Source: Cryptomeria japonica (taxonomy: Eukaryota; Streptophyta; Pinopsida; Cupressales; Cupressaceae). From it: 64,000 nt of DNA. Position numbers and translations under genes: made by a program. The stretch spans positions 140,098,849 to 140,162,848 of the forward strand of contig NC_081410.1 of NCBI RefSeq assembly GCF_030272615.1. The letters are read 5' to 3'. Shown in pieces: positions 44,245-58,772 of the stretch. How positions within the stretch are numbered: the stretch's first letter is position 1; every line of letters begins with the position of its first letter. The notes beneath the pieces are model-generated. The model had not been told where the DNA came from and did no database searches. It was given only the letters and a program-made list of their open reading frames with translations.

Positions 44245-45493
44245 TGTTAGCAATAATCAAGAAGGAAGACTGAGAGGGGGGTGAATCAGTCTTCACTAGA
44301 ATAACAAACTTAACCACCAAAAATATATCTAATAAATTGTGGAAATAAGATAGATAAGAAAATTGAAAGCACAACACACAACACCAAGATTTTGACATGG
44401 AAAACCCAGTTAAGGGAAAAACCATGGTGGGAACCTACCCACAATAAGATGATACTCTAGAGTAGTATGTGAAAATATTACAATGGGGAATACACATGCA
44501 TTCAGGCACACTGCCTAGAGCTCACTGCTCAAATATAATGGCCTGAAAGGCTACAACCCTCAGGGAAGTCTCATTGACTTACAATAAGATTTAGACTACA
44601 ATCCGAAAGAAATGAACTGAAGGAATAGCATCTCCAAATGCCTGATTATAGTTTCGGTTAAGCATAGATGTCTTCTCTACACCAATCTCACCTCAAACTC
44701 AACATCGAAGGATAAATAACTTGTTCGCACATTCACCTCTCTCTAATAATGCAAACACAACAATAACACCCAAATTACATGAATATATCACCTATATATA
44801 CAATTCATTAACCTTGATAACAAGGTCGGCTAAACCTTCAACCCATAAATAAAAAATTGCATCACGTGATACAAAGATCGACCATTGGACCAATATAATG
44901 GTTTACATAGCATTGTATGGTCCTAAATCAAATTCCCAAACACACAAATCCATCGAAAATCACGCCAAGATCAACTGCAACATGCTACACCACCAAAAAT
45001 ACCACAAAACATGCAAATCAATACCGGGTGATGAAAACCACCAAAAACTTACACAACAATCAATGCAGATCACCAAAACAAATAGGACATGACTAGGAAA
45101 CACCAACAAGCACGTTATAATTATTAGAAACAACTACACCAAAACCACTTTTCAAATCTTTATCGGTCAACATCTGAAAGCTCAAGAACACAACCAATCA
45201 ACAACTATCACAAAGAAAGATAACTTGTGGAGCACCAAATCATGAACCATCTAAAAGAAAGATACACAAGACCATCCCAATAAATATCACAAAATCTCAG
45301 CACCAAATCAGATCACACCGGAATATACCGGAGGATATATTGAAATCAACAAAGCAATGATCAATAAACCAACACTACAAACTAGATCATGAAATCTTCC
45401 CAATCTGCAATCACCAGAGAAAATCATAGGAATATGTTGACATCAATGACAAAAAAATATCCTAGAAGCAAAGATGCATGGCAATATCCAACA
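44245..45493 (-). repeat. 3' LTR of the Copia element
   Basis: 1249 bp on the minus strand, TGTTGGATATTGCC...TTGCTAACA, with a TATATATAGG box at 44791-44800. It is preceded by AAAAGGGGAGAT, the polypurine tract. Its 3' portion (ACTGATTCACCCCCCTCTC) is also seen in the other two Copia LTRs of the window, so all belong to one broad group. Confidence 0.88.
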
Positions 45494-46004
45494 ATCTCCC
45501 CTTTTAGCATTGATGGAAACATATGAATGTGAAAAACAGTCAATGCAAAGAAAGAAGATATCACTAGTGAACTCCCCCTAAGATCAAGACTTAGAAAGAA
45601 GTTTTTCACATGATCTCTCTCCCCCTTTGACAACAATGCAAAGCTCACAAAATAGAAAACCAAACTCTCCAAAACAAAAACATGAATCTCTCTCCCCCTA
45701 AAACACATAACAAAATCAACAAACTACTCCAGTAGAGAAGGAACACCAACTCACCAATCCAGATAAAAAGATAAGGCTCCGAAGTCCACCAAATTGATGC
45801 AACTCAATGCATCTAGTTCTTATCAGAAGGGGTGGATACCCCTAACTTGTCTCTCAAATAGACAAATGTATCTACAAGTAAAGGCTTAGTGAAAATATCA
45901 GCAATTTGTTCCTTTGTAGATACATACTCCAACTTCACTTTCTCTTCACTGACTTGCTCTCTCAATTAATGATATTTGAATAAAACATGTTTAGTCTTTG
46001 AATG
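45494..46004 (-). other. 3' internal untranslated region of the Copia element
   Basis: Between the end of pol and the LTR. It contains several GGGGGAGA-type purine tracts on the minus strand (near 45625, 45700 and at the LTR border), as in the nested Copia element at 6659-6925. Confidence 0.7.
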
Positions 46005-47905
46005 TTACACCAAATTTTTTGACATGTTAATAACACTGGAATTATCAAAGTATATAATAGTAGGCTCATCATAAATAACTCTGATATCTTTCAACATTTG
46101 CTTCATCCAAACTACCTGAGTGCAATTACTAGTAGTAGCAATGTACTCAACTTCAATAGTAGATAAGGACACTGAATCTTGTTTCTTGCTAGCCCATGAA
46201 ACCGACTTCTTACCCAAAAATAATGCTCCACCGGTAGTGCTCTTGTAGTCATCAACATCACTAGCCCAATCAACATCAGTGTAAGCATATAGCATGAAAT
46301 CACCATTCCTCGGAAACCACAATCCATAATCCACAGTTCCCTTCAAGTATCTGAATATCCTCTTAACAATAGTGGCGTGACTCTTATTCGAATCAGCTTG
46401 ATATCTAGCAGCCATGCACACAACATGCATAATGTCTGACCTAGTCTGAGTAAGATACAACAATCCACCAACCATAGATCTGTACAAACTCTAATTAGCT
46501 TTAGGAGATTCATCATTCTTAGACTGTTTACAACCAGTCACCATAGGAGTTCCAACTGGTTTGGGGTCATCTAATCCAAACTTCTTCAGCAACTCCTTTA
46601 CATACTTAGTTTGAAATATGAATATACCTTTTCTAGTCTGTGCAATCTACAAACCTAAAAAAAAATCATCTCACCGATCATAGAAATCTCAAATTCTTTC
46701 TGCATATCACCGACAAACTTCATGCTCAAGTTATCATCACCACCAAAGATTATATCATCAACAAAGACTTCAACAATCAAGATGTTATCATTTTCTATCT
46801 TGAGATACAGATTATTGTTAGCAACACCTTTAGTAAATCCCAATTTCAACAAGTATTTGTCTAGTCTAGCATACCAGGCTCTAGGGGCTTGTTTCAATCC
46901 ATAAAGAGCTTTCTTCAATTTACATACCATGTCTCCATCATCTGACAGTGAAAATCCATCAGGTTGTTCAATGTATACTTCTTCCTCTAGATCACCATAC
47001 AAAAAGGTAGATTTAACATCCATCTGATATACCTTGAAGTCTTTATAAGAAGCATAAGCAAGCAATAGTCTAACAGCTTCAAATCTGGCAACCAGAGAAA
47101 AAGTCTCCTCATAATCAATTCCTTCCTGTTGTGAATACCCTTTGCAGACCAGTCTAACTTTATTTTTGACAACTTCACCGACTTCATTAAGTTTGTTTTT
47201 GAATACCTATTTAGTACCAATAATATTCTTATCTTTAGGTCTAGGCACAGGCTCCCAAGTATTAATATTTTCAATCTGATCTAGTTCTTCTTCCATAGCT
47301 CTCATCCAATTTTCATCTTTACAAGCTTCAACAACATCTTTAGGTTCAACTTTAGAAATCAAGCATACTTCTTCAACAACTAACCTTCTTCTAGTCATTA
47401 CACCCTTATTCTTATCACCGATGATTTGATTTTTAGAATGATTCAGTATTACATACCTCAAAGTCTTCTTATTGTTCTAGTTATCAGGTTCCTGCACTCC
47501 TTCACCAATAACATCTGGATTAACAGTCTCTACCAAATCATTCTGCTTAGGCTCTTCAGGTTGAATAGGCGTTAAAATAAAATGTTGACCATCATCATAA
47601 CCACATGCTTTGATCTCTTTCCCAAGGTTCTAATCCACCTTCACATTTTCACTCTCCACAATCTTTCTCAGTCTCATATTGTAGCACTGGTAGGCTTTGC
47701 CCTTTGTTGAATATCCCAAGAAGATACCTTCATCACTTCTAGCATCAAACTTTCATATATCCTCATCTCTCTTGATATAACATTTGCTACCCAATACTCT
47801 GAAATATCTCACAGTAGGAACATGACCAAACCATAACTCATAAGGGGTCTCACCGGTATCACCTTTGATGTGAACTCTATTGAATGTGTAAACAATGATT
47901 AATAT
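46005..47905 (-). pseudogene. Copia pol: integrase end, reverse transcriptase, RNase H
   Basis: From 47905 downward: integrase C-terminal region with ETPYELWFGHVPTVRYFRVL and GIFLGYSTKGKAY; linker to RT (DENWMRAMEEELDQIENINT at about 47350-47290); RT with [34 protein letters not shown] and the active site FVDD at 46765-46754; RNase H with DVDWASDVDDYKSTTGGALF and a final block WMKQMLKDIRVIYDEPTIIY. The order integrase before RT is diagnostic for Copia. Stops and frameshifts (near 47220, 46655, 46490 and in integrase) make it a pseudogene. Confidence 0.9.
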
Positions 47906-49210
<1,305 letters not shown>

Positions 49211-51330
49211 ATGGATATGACAAACAACTATATGTGTATCTTACAAGAATTCTTTGATACAGTATGATTTCTTTTTTATGAATAAAAAACATAAAAGAGA
49301 CATATTGCAATTTCTCTTAAGAAAAGAATAGTTCATTTGAGTCATCATACAATGCATTGATGAATGATTAATTATACCAGTGTATATTATAAGTGCCATA
49401 GTGATGACTCAAAGTACAAATCATCAATAATATAATGCCATGTGAAATATAGATAATTGTCTATAGATGTAATGCCCACTCTTACTCAAGCAAACATCAC
49501 TAAAAAGTGGCAACAATTTGTTTTTTTTAAAACAATCACATATTACAACATTACTATAAGATTATGATTATACACACTATAACATAAAGAATTCTGATTT
49601 AAGCAACACTCAACTAAACAACTTGTCACTTCATACCTAGGATTACTCTTCCCGATACCGCACATGTCTCGACCTGCGACACATTCCTGCACACAAGCCT
49701 ACACTGCTAGATGAACACATTAGATTATCAAATGTTAGATATATGCTCAATAGAATAAATCATACAATGACCATAACTAGATCAAACATCTTCATTGAAC
49801 TCACAAGGGTAAACAGTAAACATAGGAAGAGTGACAAGATTAGACAACTTAGAAGAGCTAGACCTAAGGGCTAGACCTACAGTCTCGAGGGTTCATCGCA
49901 GATGGCCTTGCCTACGTGAAAACGTAGAGACCTTGTAGTTCGACTTAAAAATAATAAAAAAGTGGGTACACAACCCTTTCTAGGGCCTCATACCCCAAAT
50001 AGTTATCTCGTCGACTGCCACCCACTTAGGTGAAACATAGACGAAATAGATATATAGCTCTGCCATAGAGATGAGACAATGAAAATCTCCTCTCAAGGAT
50101 TCCTCAAAGACAAATACAAATGGCTAGAAACACTAGATCAAAAAACCCAATGAATATTTAAGAAACATTACCTAATGAGATACGATATTAGTAGGGTATT
50201 CCTTAATTGAGATTCACTTTGGTGGTCATAACTAGAAAACACTAAAAATAAATAAAGGAAAGTAATGTTGATACTTAGGTCTATACTAGGAACAAGGATA
50301 GGTCCTCCCAAGAGAATCTATTTGGCTATATGATAGACATATGCCCCTCTCATGCATTCATGATTAACTCTAATGAGCACAGGTGACTCACCCTATAGGA
50401 GCTATAAAATCTATATGATTGCAAAGTTGATCATCACTGACATCCAACCCTAAACATAAGCATTCTCCCCCAACACATTAAATCAGAACCAGATACATAA
50501 ATTATGCATTTGAGGACATAAAAAGATCAAGTTAAGAATCCCCCTTTTTGACCATATATACACCTAATCACTCTAGACTTCATATGAATATCAGGAATGT
50601 AAAAATTTAAGAGAATACATATGATTATTAATCTCTTAGCTCAAAACAAGATATATATAATTTCTATCCTCTATACATATCAGTCATGCCTACCATATCT
50701 ACCATCATGCCTACCATATCTACCATCTACTATTTTGAAAACTACCCAAAATCAATTGTTATTGTTCTATTTACAAAAATGAAAGGGTCAATTTGATTTC
50801 TGTGTATTATGATATAACAAGAAGGATCATGTGATATCTACTTTAAGAAACATGCATACATCAAATACGACTTTGCTTGGTGCTTTTACAAGTTCTTTAA
50901 ATGAAAATGAGAATAGAAGTGGAGATCTATTCTAATCCCCCCCCCCTTCCATATTTTGTTGCCTCCCTTTCCCAAAACACGATGATGCGTGTAGGATAGA
51001 ACAAAAATACACTGAACAAGAAAAGGGTTTAGAAAAATAACCCATTTGATAAAAATAGCCCTCACCCCGCCACTAATCTTCTAGCGTAAAAGAAGGAATA
51101 TAAGTTTCCTCACTAAAATTGTAACGTTCTCATTAATTATTAGTAATAGCATAGTGGCAATAAATGGAAATAAAAATTCCAATATAATATATATATTTTT
51201 AAACCTTCATAACTAACATTATCATTAATGTTCACTAAAAGGACTAAGTCCATTACACAAAAGAAATGTATAAATAGAAATGTTAACCAACCTTAGCCCA
51301 ATCATTTTATTAAGAATTGAAAATGACATG
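49211..51330. other. AT-rich region without identifiable genes
   Basis: No ORF with a recognisable domain. A richer-GC stretch at about 49630-50560 (around CCGATACCGCACATGTC) may be part of an old LTR element, unproven. A 21-bp tandem duplication (CATGCCTACCATATCTACCAT) is at 50685-50727. Confidence 0.4.
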
Positions 51331-51408
51331 TTCATCATCTAAATAATACAAATATTAACAATTAACATAACAATTAATAAGACACTGGTAATTCCATTGA
51401 CTGATAAA

Positions 51409-51810
51409 ATGGTTCTGCCCCAACATAACCCGACCCCCCATTCTATGAGCTCCACCCAGGTTTTTGAAAGCCCCACCTCTTCCAAGAGTCCGGAGCCAAC
51501 AAATTTCCCCTCCCCGACTTTCAGGCTGGAAAAATTGATGGTTGTGGAGGAGGTGAGTAGCGTAAAATAGGAGGAAAATGACCTGGCAGAGTTGGAGAAA
51601 AAGATGGAAGCCCTCTCTGATAATGTGCAGGTGATCACCAGCAGACTGGAAGTGGTGGAATACAAGATGCATGATGTCTCTAAATTTGCTCTGAATGTTA
51701 TACGATGCTCGGCTACCACTCTGTGCCTCATGCAGGAAAGCACGTCCAAAGGTAAAGGCAATGATGATGAGGACTACAAAGCCCTGTTCAAATTTCTCAC
51801 TAAGGAATGA
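51409..51810 (+). pseudogene. Coiled-coil ORF, LINE-ORF1-like
   Basis: A frame of 133 codons from ATG 51409 to TGA 51808-51810 with one in-frame TAG near 51568. A Pro/Ser-rich N-terminus (SPTSSKSPEPTNFPSPTFRL) is followed by a coiled coil (LEKKMEALSDNVQVITSRLE) and a charged C-terminus (KGKGNDDEDYKALFKFLTKE). It is clearly richer in GC than its surroundings, a sign of recent arrival. The following 350 bp look like a transcript 3' end (CTGCTTTTAATATCAAAAGC). Likely a retroposed ORF1-only LINE derivative; no target duplication was found. Not a known family to me. Confidence 0.5.
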
Positions 51811-53124
51811 GCTAGAAAGCTACTCCCCAAGAAGAGCCATGGGAAAAAAAAAAAAAATTCTGTATGTGGAGGAATACTAGTTTTTTGTATACGTCTAGTA
51901 GCCCATGGGCGGATAGCATTAGTTTATGCTTTTGTTTATATTTCTCTGTTTATTACCTTGCGTGGCAAATGACTAAAACTCTGATTAGTACTACTTTAAC
52001 TCTGATAAACTCTCATAGAATGATATTTGTTTTTGATAGAGGCAAAAGGCTGTAACTTTGCTGATTATCTGCAGACAGTGGTCTTGCCATTGGCCTTCTA
52101 TTTGTTCCTATGGGTCAGCCCCCTTGTTTTTTGGCTGCTTTTAATATCAAAAGCATACATTTAACCAACAAATCTTTTCTTTTTATGATACATATATATA
52201 TAACTAAATCAATATATATATATATATATATATATAAAATAATATATTCTCATTTTATAAATATATTATATATTATTCTTCGCAACATTAAACAATTTCT
52301 CTACCCATATCAAGAAAAATATTATAAATTTCCAATATTTGAATAGCAATAGTTACCAAATGGTTGTCCCATAGGTATTTGAATATTAATTAAGACATTA
52401 AGTATACCTACTTGTTTACCTCCATAACAAATTTTGAGAACCATCAAACCTCATCATTCATACAAAGTTAGAGGGGTGTTACAATCTCTGATCAACCAAG
52501 TCTTCAACCCACTTGTCCTATATAAACTACTATGGTCTAAGGTCCAAATATTATTCACCCTAATATATATTCAATTCACAAGTAGAGGCCATTCGTCAAT
52601 ATTTTTTGCACACCCGTTTTTATACATTATCCTTAAATGTTTAAATAACAATACAATGATTGTTAGGAACAATTAGACACTTTCAAGTGAGATGATCTAT
52701 TCTATGAATGCCAATTGATGCAACCTACATCGAAACTACAAAAATTAAGCAAATTTGATAAAGTGAGTGTTCTTGAAAGCACTATTTCTCAAAACCTATT
52801 TGGGGAATCCATTTGGGTGCAACCCAAAATAGAATATAATCTATTATTTAATGTGTTAGAACAATTATAAATCAAATTTAACAAATAGATCACTTTTGGA
52901 AGTAATAAATACACACAATCATACTTTTAACATGAAAATGTTAAATTTTTAATGAAAATTTGATAAATAGATAGCTATTATAAACATTATTCTTATAAAT
53001 TTTTAATTACAACCAAAATAACCCTAAATAATTAGCCCTAATAAAAAAACATTTAAATCACTTTCCAATACATAAAAACTCTGCCAAACAATAGGAAATA
53101 CATAATTACAAATAAAAGAAACAT
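51811..53124. other. 3' tail of the retroposed ORF and AT-rich DNA
   Basis: Probable 3' untranslated tail to about 52160, then AT-rich sequence including a (TA)n run at 52211-52236. No gene seen. Confidence 0.45.
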
Positions 53125-53129
53125 GTAAA

Positions 53130-54444
53130 TGTTGGGATAATTTGCAAATATGTGTTTGAGTGATGTGTTGTCATTGCTGTCAACATATTCCTTTGTGTGT
53201 TTCAGTGTTGCAGATGAGTTGTTGTGGATTAAAGGGTTTTCAGATAAGTATTTGTAGTTGATTCAACTCAAGTTTCAATGGTCCGCATAAAGATTTGATC
53301 AAGTTATGAGATCCGATATTACGGTTGGTTTTTCAGTTATTCGGTATTGATCAGTGTTTTGGATTTTTCTCTGCATTGCTCTATGTTGCAATATATTGGT
53401 TTGCAAATTTGGCAGAGTGTTTGGGACATTCTGGTGTGTCCTCAATTCAGATGGTTCATGATTTGGAGGTCCGCAAGTGAATTTTTTAGTTTGACAGTCT
53501 TTGCAATTAGTGTTCTTGAAGTTCGGTATAATGTTGATGGAGATTCTAGTAAGTAGTGTTGGTGCGGTTGTTCCTATGGTAATTCATGATGCTTGTGGAT
53601 GTTTTGGATCATGTTCTATTTGTGTTGGTGGTCCACATTGATCATTGTGCATGTTATTGATGGTTTTCCTTATCCCGGTGGTGTTCTTCATGTTCTTGGA
53701 TGACATGATGTTTTTAGCATGTTGTGGATGTTCAAGGCATAATTCTTGGGGTGTTTCTTATTCGAGGTGGTGATTTAGGTCCATACTATGTCTTAGCCAA
53801 CCTTGTTTTGGTCCGCATATTAGTTTGTAGCGTGTATGGTTTTATCTTTGTAATTTGTGATGTGTGTTGAGCCAACCTTGAAAGATAGGTTGATGATATG
53901 TATAAATAAATGTAATAATCATGTGAGAGGAGAGTTTGTGCATGAATAATGTTTTGATCTTTTGGAAGTAGTGAAGTAATGCGAAGAAGTGTGAAGAAGT
54001 GAGAAGGAGAAGTATATGTGCCTAACCAGAATTGTAACCAGGCATGAGGAGATGCTATTCTATTAGTTCATGATCTTCTGGATGTAATTTGAATCTTGTT
54101 GTAAGACAGTGAGTCTTCCTCAGGGTTGTAGCCCTTGTTATTGTTGTTTTTTAGCAGTGAGCTCTAGACAGTCTGCTTGAATGCATGTGCATTCCACATT
54201 GTAATATTTCATATACTTCTAACAGGGTATCATCATATTGTGGGTATGTTCCCACCATCGTTTTTCCCTTGATTGGCCTTTTCATGTCAAAAATATTGGT
54301 GTTATGTATGTTATTGATGTGGTGATAACTTATGCTTTCACTGTTATTTATCTGATCTAAAATTGAGTTTGAGTTAAGTAAATTATTTGAGAAAACTGAT
54401 TCACCCCCCCCCCTTTCTCTCAGTTTTTTGCCTTGTTGCCAACA
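53130..54444 (+). mobile_element. Solo Copia LTR
   Basis: 1315 bp, TGTTGGGATA...TTGCCAACA, with TATAAATA at 53901-53908 and the ACTGATTCACCCCCCCCC segment near its 3' end. It is flanked by GTAAA (53125-53129) and ATAAA (54445-54449), a 5-bp duplication with one change. No internal region remains. Confidence 0.8.
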
Positions 54445-54719
54445 ATAAACACTTCCTTAGTGAGGTAAAAGCAAATCACTTTATTTTAGAAGCCAGAAAT
54501 TGTAATTTGAGTGCCTAGCCTTGCAATGGTTTATTGTTATTAGCTTGTTGTCATTGCACAAAATTGAAATATAAATATATCAAGGGGATATGTAAAATGT
54601 GAAATATAGAACGTTCATAAGTATCTTAAATTCAAAGGGAATGTAATTTCTAACATAATTAACAAGTTAAAAATGTAAAAAAATATAATAACGTTCATTA
54701 GCATAATTATATAAATCTT

Positions 54720-55290
54720 GACTTTTGTGCTATTGATATTGTTTTTTATTAAGTGAGGAAGGGCCTCAAACCATTACACATCAAAATAAAAAATTATGTA
54801 GTAAACAAAAAAAGTTAGGGCTTGCTCTCCAAGCCCACTAAAAAACACAAAGTTTAACCAAAGATACAAAGTAATAATAACCATAACAATTTAGTTAAAA
54901 AAAAGCTATAAGACAACTAAGACTAAGTACAAGAAAAAGAAGACAACAAAGGGCCTTAAGAAATATAGCCCCAACTATCTAGCATATTATTAAGCTCCTC
55001 CTCCCTGCAAGGGAGTAAGTTGTTTTTCTTCTTTCCCTTTACTCACCTAATGTGTGTGCTACCTAGGACTTTTCTTTACTTCTTCTTCTCAATCTTCTTT
55101 TCCACAGTCACAACCTCAATCACACACTTTTGCATGAGACCTCTGTTGATATTTATCAAGTTCCCAATACTACCCTCCAACCATCTTATCCATTCTCTGT
55201 TCCGTTCACATCCAAGGCGATTTTGTGGAGTCACTAAGTTCTCAAACCTAACATTAAGATCCTCAATCTCCATAACCATAGTTTGCTAAT
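54720..55290 (-). pseudogene. Coiled-coil ORF fragment with LINE-like 3' end
   Basis: On the minus strand a frame from about 55290 to TAA at 55076 encodes MEIEDLNVRFENLVTPQNRL, a coiled coil, ending KKIEKKK. The downstream region to about 54740 ends CTTAATAAAAAACA after GTTTGAGGCCCTTCC, resembling the 3' end of the insertion at 28848. It is the third case in the window of a coiled-coil protein placed directly at a LINE-type 3' end. Confidence 0.5.
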
Positions 55291-57604
55291 CATTGTGCTC
55301 ACTTGAGCCTCCACCAACCTCTTGGTAGTTGTTTTCACCATAAACTTTAAGGCTTTGTATAAAATGTGTGCATCTATAACTTAAAAATCATACACATAAA
55401 TTAAAAACATTGAATGAACCCACAAATTAGTGTTTGACAATTATATAAAGTAAAAATTCAACTATAAAGACACTTCAACAATTAAATCCAATAAATTTTT
55501 AATTGTTATTGGACACTAATATTTGAAAAACAATCTTATCCTAGGTTCTTAGATATTTAAAAATAGATTTCATCGATTGCATTTTCTAAGAGGAATGCAA
55601 TTTTTATTTTTTTTATATTTCAGATCATTTACTAATATTTTGCTCATACAAGCATAAACTTGAGACCATTACATGACACTAATATTTTCTCATATCGAGC
55701 AACCACAACCATGACACTAATACTAGCTCATTTCAAGAAACCACACTAGAATCAACCTATGGAAGACCAAGAGTCACAAATTAGAATCCACTTATTAGAA
55801 ACCATCATTAGCTCATTTTGAGCAACCACACTAGAATCAACCTATGGAAGACCAAGAGTCACAAATTAGAATCCACTTATTAGAAATTACCTGGAAGCCA
55901 ATTGTGGAAGACTAAGAGTTACAACTTTGAATTCCATATTAGATGTCCCCTTTGGGATTTGAAGTTTGATCTCCACAATGAGAACTCAATGCTTTAACTG
56001 ATAGAACACAACCCCTTGGACAAGAGGAATGTATTATAAATTTAAATAAAAAGTAATAAATTAAATTGTACTAAGTATCTCTATAAAATTATGGTTTACA
56101 CCCTAATACCTTAATAACTTGAAACCTCTTATTGACAATTTTGTACTTGCATCAAATTCAAATTAAGATAGAAGTTCAAATATGACTAGAGAGTTTCATT
56201 CTAAATCCACCTACAAGACTCCATAATGTGCAATTTAGTCTCTCAAAATTTCAAACCATTCCTAAATCTAGTGAGGAATGTTCTACTATCAAAAGTGCTC
56301 TAGCAAAAAAAAACTTAAGAGCTCCTCAAATTCCTAAATTATAGGACAAAATATTACCTTCTTATTTAGGAATAATAGACAATATGATAAGAAATACATT
56401 TTCTAAGTACCAAGAAAATAAGGCATTATCATAGATTCATTACCACCTACTTGATTAAGAAAATCTTGTCCTGGAAGTATGACCATAGATTCATTATCGC
56501 CTTAAGAAAATCTTATCTTGAAATTTAAGGGGGCTTACACAAAAATATGCTCATAAAAATTACTATATTCCTTCTAATTTTTTTTAACTAATTTCATAAA
56601 AGTTTTATCTCCCACCACAACAAAAAAATTAAAAATAAAAAAATAAAAAATAAAATAAAAATAAAAAAGTGTACCTAATAGGACTAATAATATGACCATA
56701 AACCCATCCTCTACTTTTCTAGTGTATACAAGTATAAAGGCTAATACTTTTATATCATTCCATTGTTTTGCATCTCATACCATGGTGCTACATTTTAATT
56801 ACATACATTGTATGATAGTTATATTACACTTTTTAGACATGCCAAATAAAACCATAAATGGTAAGAGAAAAACATTATATGGCAATAGAGAAATACTTTT
56901 AAAATAACAAATTTATAGGTATAAGAAGATTTACTTGAAATATATTTTAGAGAACCACATTCTATTAGGGAAATTCTTATAGAAAGAAGGAAAATAAAAG
57001 AATTAAATAAATGATGAAGAAAAATGTGACGAGATTTTTTCATGTATATTTGTATAAATGTTACTAGGCATTTAATAAGATTTGGTCATTAAATAATTGT
57101 GAGTGGTTAAGATGCAATTCTATTTATTGTGTCTTGTTGGAACATTTACATAACATTCATTTACTTGTTTACAAGAACACCTATAAGCAACACTTACCTC
57201 ACCATTCAAAATTAATATCTAGGGATACAAAATTAATGAAAACCACTTGAATATATATAATGTATAGTTATTTAACATATAGGACTTAAATGATTTTTCA
57301 TGCATGCAAGGTATTGAATATAATACATCAAAACCACTAAAAATTGGATATCCATGTTTTAACTTTTGACATGCTCTATATTAACATACAATTGAAAGGT
57401 CTTTAAAAAATGTATAAAAATAGGCCTAGAACATGATCAAATCCATCCAAAAGGAAAATTTGGAATTAGCAAGCCTTTTATTATGTGCAAATAACATATA
57501 TTGTATTTGTGTACATCCTTATCAAGTAATGAAATAAATTGTGCAAGAGAAGAATGAAATAAGAATTGTGTTGTAAATAACTAATAATAAGCCACTTCAA
57601 GGGG
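55291..57604. other. AT-rich region with a local duplication
   Basis: No gene seen. An 85-bp segment is duplicated in tandem (55724-55893, starting TAGCTCATTT), with a third, diverged piece before it. An A-rich run (AAATAAAA units) lies at about 56622-56667. Confidence 0.5.
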
Positions 57605-57609
57605 GAAAT

Positions 57610-57985
57610 TGTTGCAAGGTGTGTGCCCTTGGCCTCCTTGTGTTGTGTAGCACAACGCTCAGGTTTGTGACATGGCTTAACCACCTCCTGTGGATTCTAT
57701 AGGTCTAGTGGTTATATCAGGCATTGACAGGTCGATCTTTTGGTGCAACGACAACCACACCTGTAACAAGTGGTATCAGAGCTTGGTCACGGGTTCAAAC
57801 CCCTCACTTGCATTAGGGAGGGGGATTGTTGCAAGGTGTGTTCCCTTGGTCTCCTTGTGATATACAATGCAACGCTCAGGTTTGTGACATGGCTTAACCA
57901 TGTCTTGTGGATTCTATAAGTCTAGTGGTTGTATCGACCATTAACACATTGATCTTTTGGTGCAACGACAACCGCATTTGTAACA
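57610..57985 (+). mobile_element. TRIM, copy 2
   Basis: 376 bp: LTR 57610-57768 (159 bp), internal 57769-57826 (58 bp), LTR 57827-57985 (159 bp). Both LTRs run TGTTGCAAGG...TAACA. The primer site TGGTATCAGAGC (57771-57782) is a perfect match to the tRNA-iMet type; the purine tract AGGGAGGGGGAT abuts the second LTR; the B-box-like GGTTCAAACCC is at 57792-57802. The flanks GAAAT and TAAAC do not form a duplication. The left flank AAGGGGGAAAT itself resembles a polypurine tract, so this may be part of a former tandem array. Confidence 0.87.
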
Positions 57986-57990
57986 TAAAC

Positions 57991-58772
57991 CTCCCAATTT
58001 TAGTCACTTTGAGGGGACTTCCAATAGTATTTAGTAACAATAAAATACAAAATATGATGTTAATACACTAATGAATACCTCTTATATATACCATACTTAT
58101 GCCATTGATGTCATTCATGTTTCTTGAACTACCTATATAAGTTGGCTACATATCCCCATGTACACTATAGGTTAAGGCCATAACATTCTTTCCCCTAAAA
58201 ACCAATATTATCCCTAATGTTATGAACTTTGGATGCTTCTAAAGGAATGCCTCATCTTACAATGTTGCATGTTCACTAACTAGATTCTTCAACTTAATAA
58301 TATATAATGGGATCACCCTCATTTACAACCTATTATTGAATTTATAAAGGAATCCTTAAGGTTCCAAAAGGATTATACCCTCCTCATCAAGCTCTTATAA
58401 CTCTATTTGTGTTGGGATTCCATAATAATTAGGTCATTTCTTCATTAAATTATGTGTGCTCGCCTCATTCTCCTTGAGAATAGAGATTGCCTCTTTCTAG
58501 TGTTACATATATTCTTCCACTACTCTAACCTTTTGGTGTACCTTCATAGAAGAGGTGATGGATGGTGGATGGTTCCTAGGCACTAGTTGAAAATCTCTCT
58601 AAATTAAATTAAATAGAATGTACAAAACTATTTATTATAAAAATTATAAGAATAAAAAGGATAACTAATAAACTATAGTGAATTAATTTGTATTTAAAAA
58701 TGAAAGTTAAAGAAAAATATATTTAATGAAAATAAAATATATTCATATTTTTTTATAAGTGAGATTTTTTTT
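57991..58772. other. AT-rich DNA, nothing recognised
   Basis: No ORF, repeat or element end identified. Confidence 0.5.

Larger units (their letters stand above)
44245..47905 (-). mobile_element. 5'-truncated Copia retrotransposon
   Basis: Minus-strand element with part of integrase, RT, RNase H, purine-rich 3' internal region and a full 3' LTR. It is cut inside integrase at about 47905, where the AT-rich inverted-arm repeat begins, so the 5' LTR, gag and most of integrase are missing. The 3' end interrupts the LINE at 44244/44245; no target duplication can be tested. Confidence 0.88.

Noticed and set aside
51339-51761. Minus-strand ORFs opposite the coiled-coil ORF
   Set aside because: Shadows; the plus-strand frame has coiled-coil composition and codon-like structure.
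57771-57803. tRNA gene suggested by TGGTATCAGAGC and GGTTCAAACCC
   Set aside because: No cloverleaf is possible; the first string is a retroelement primer site next to an LTR end and the second at most a B-box-like motif.
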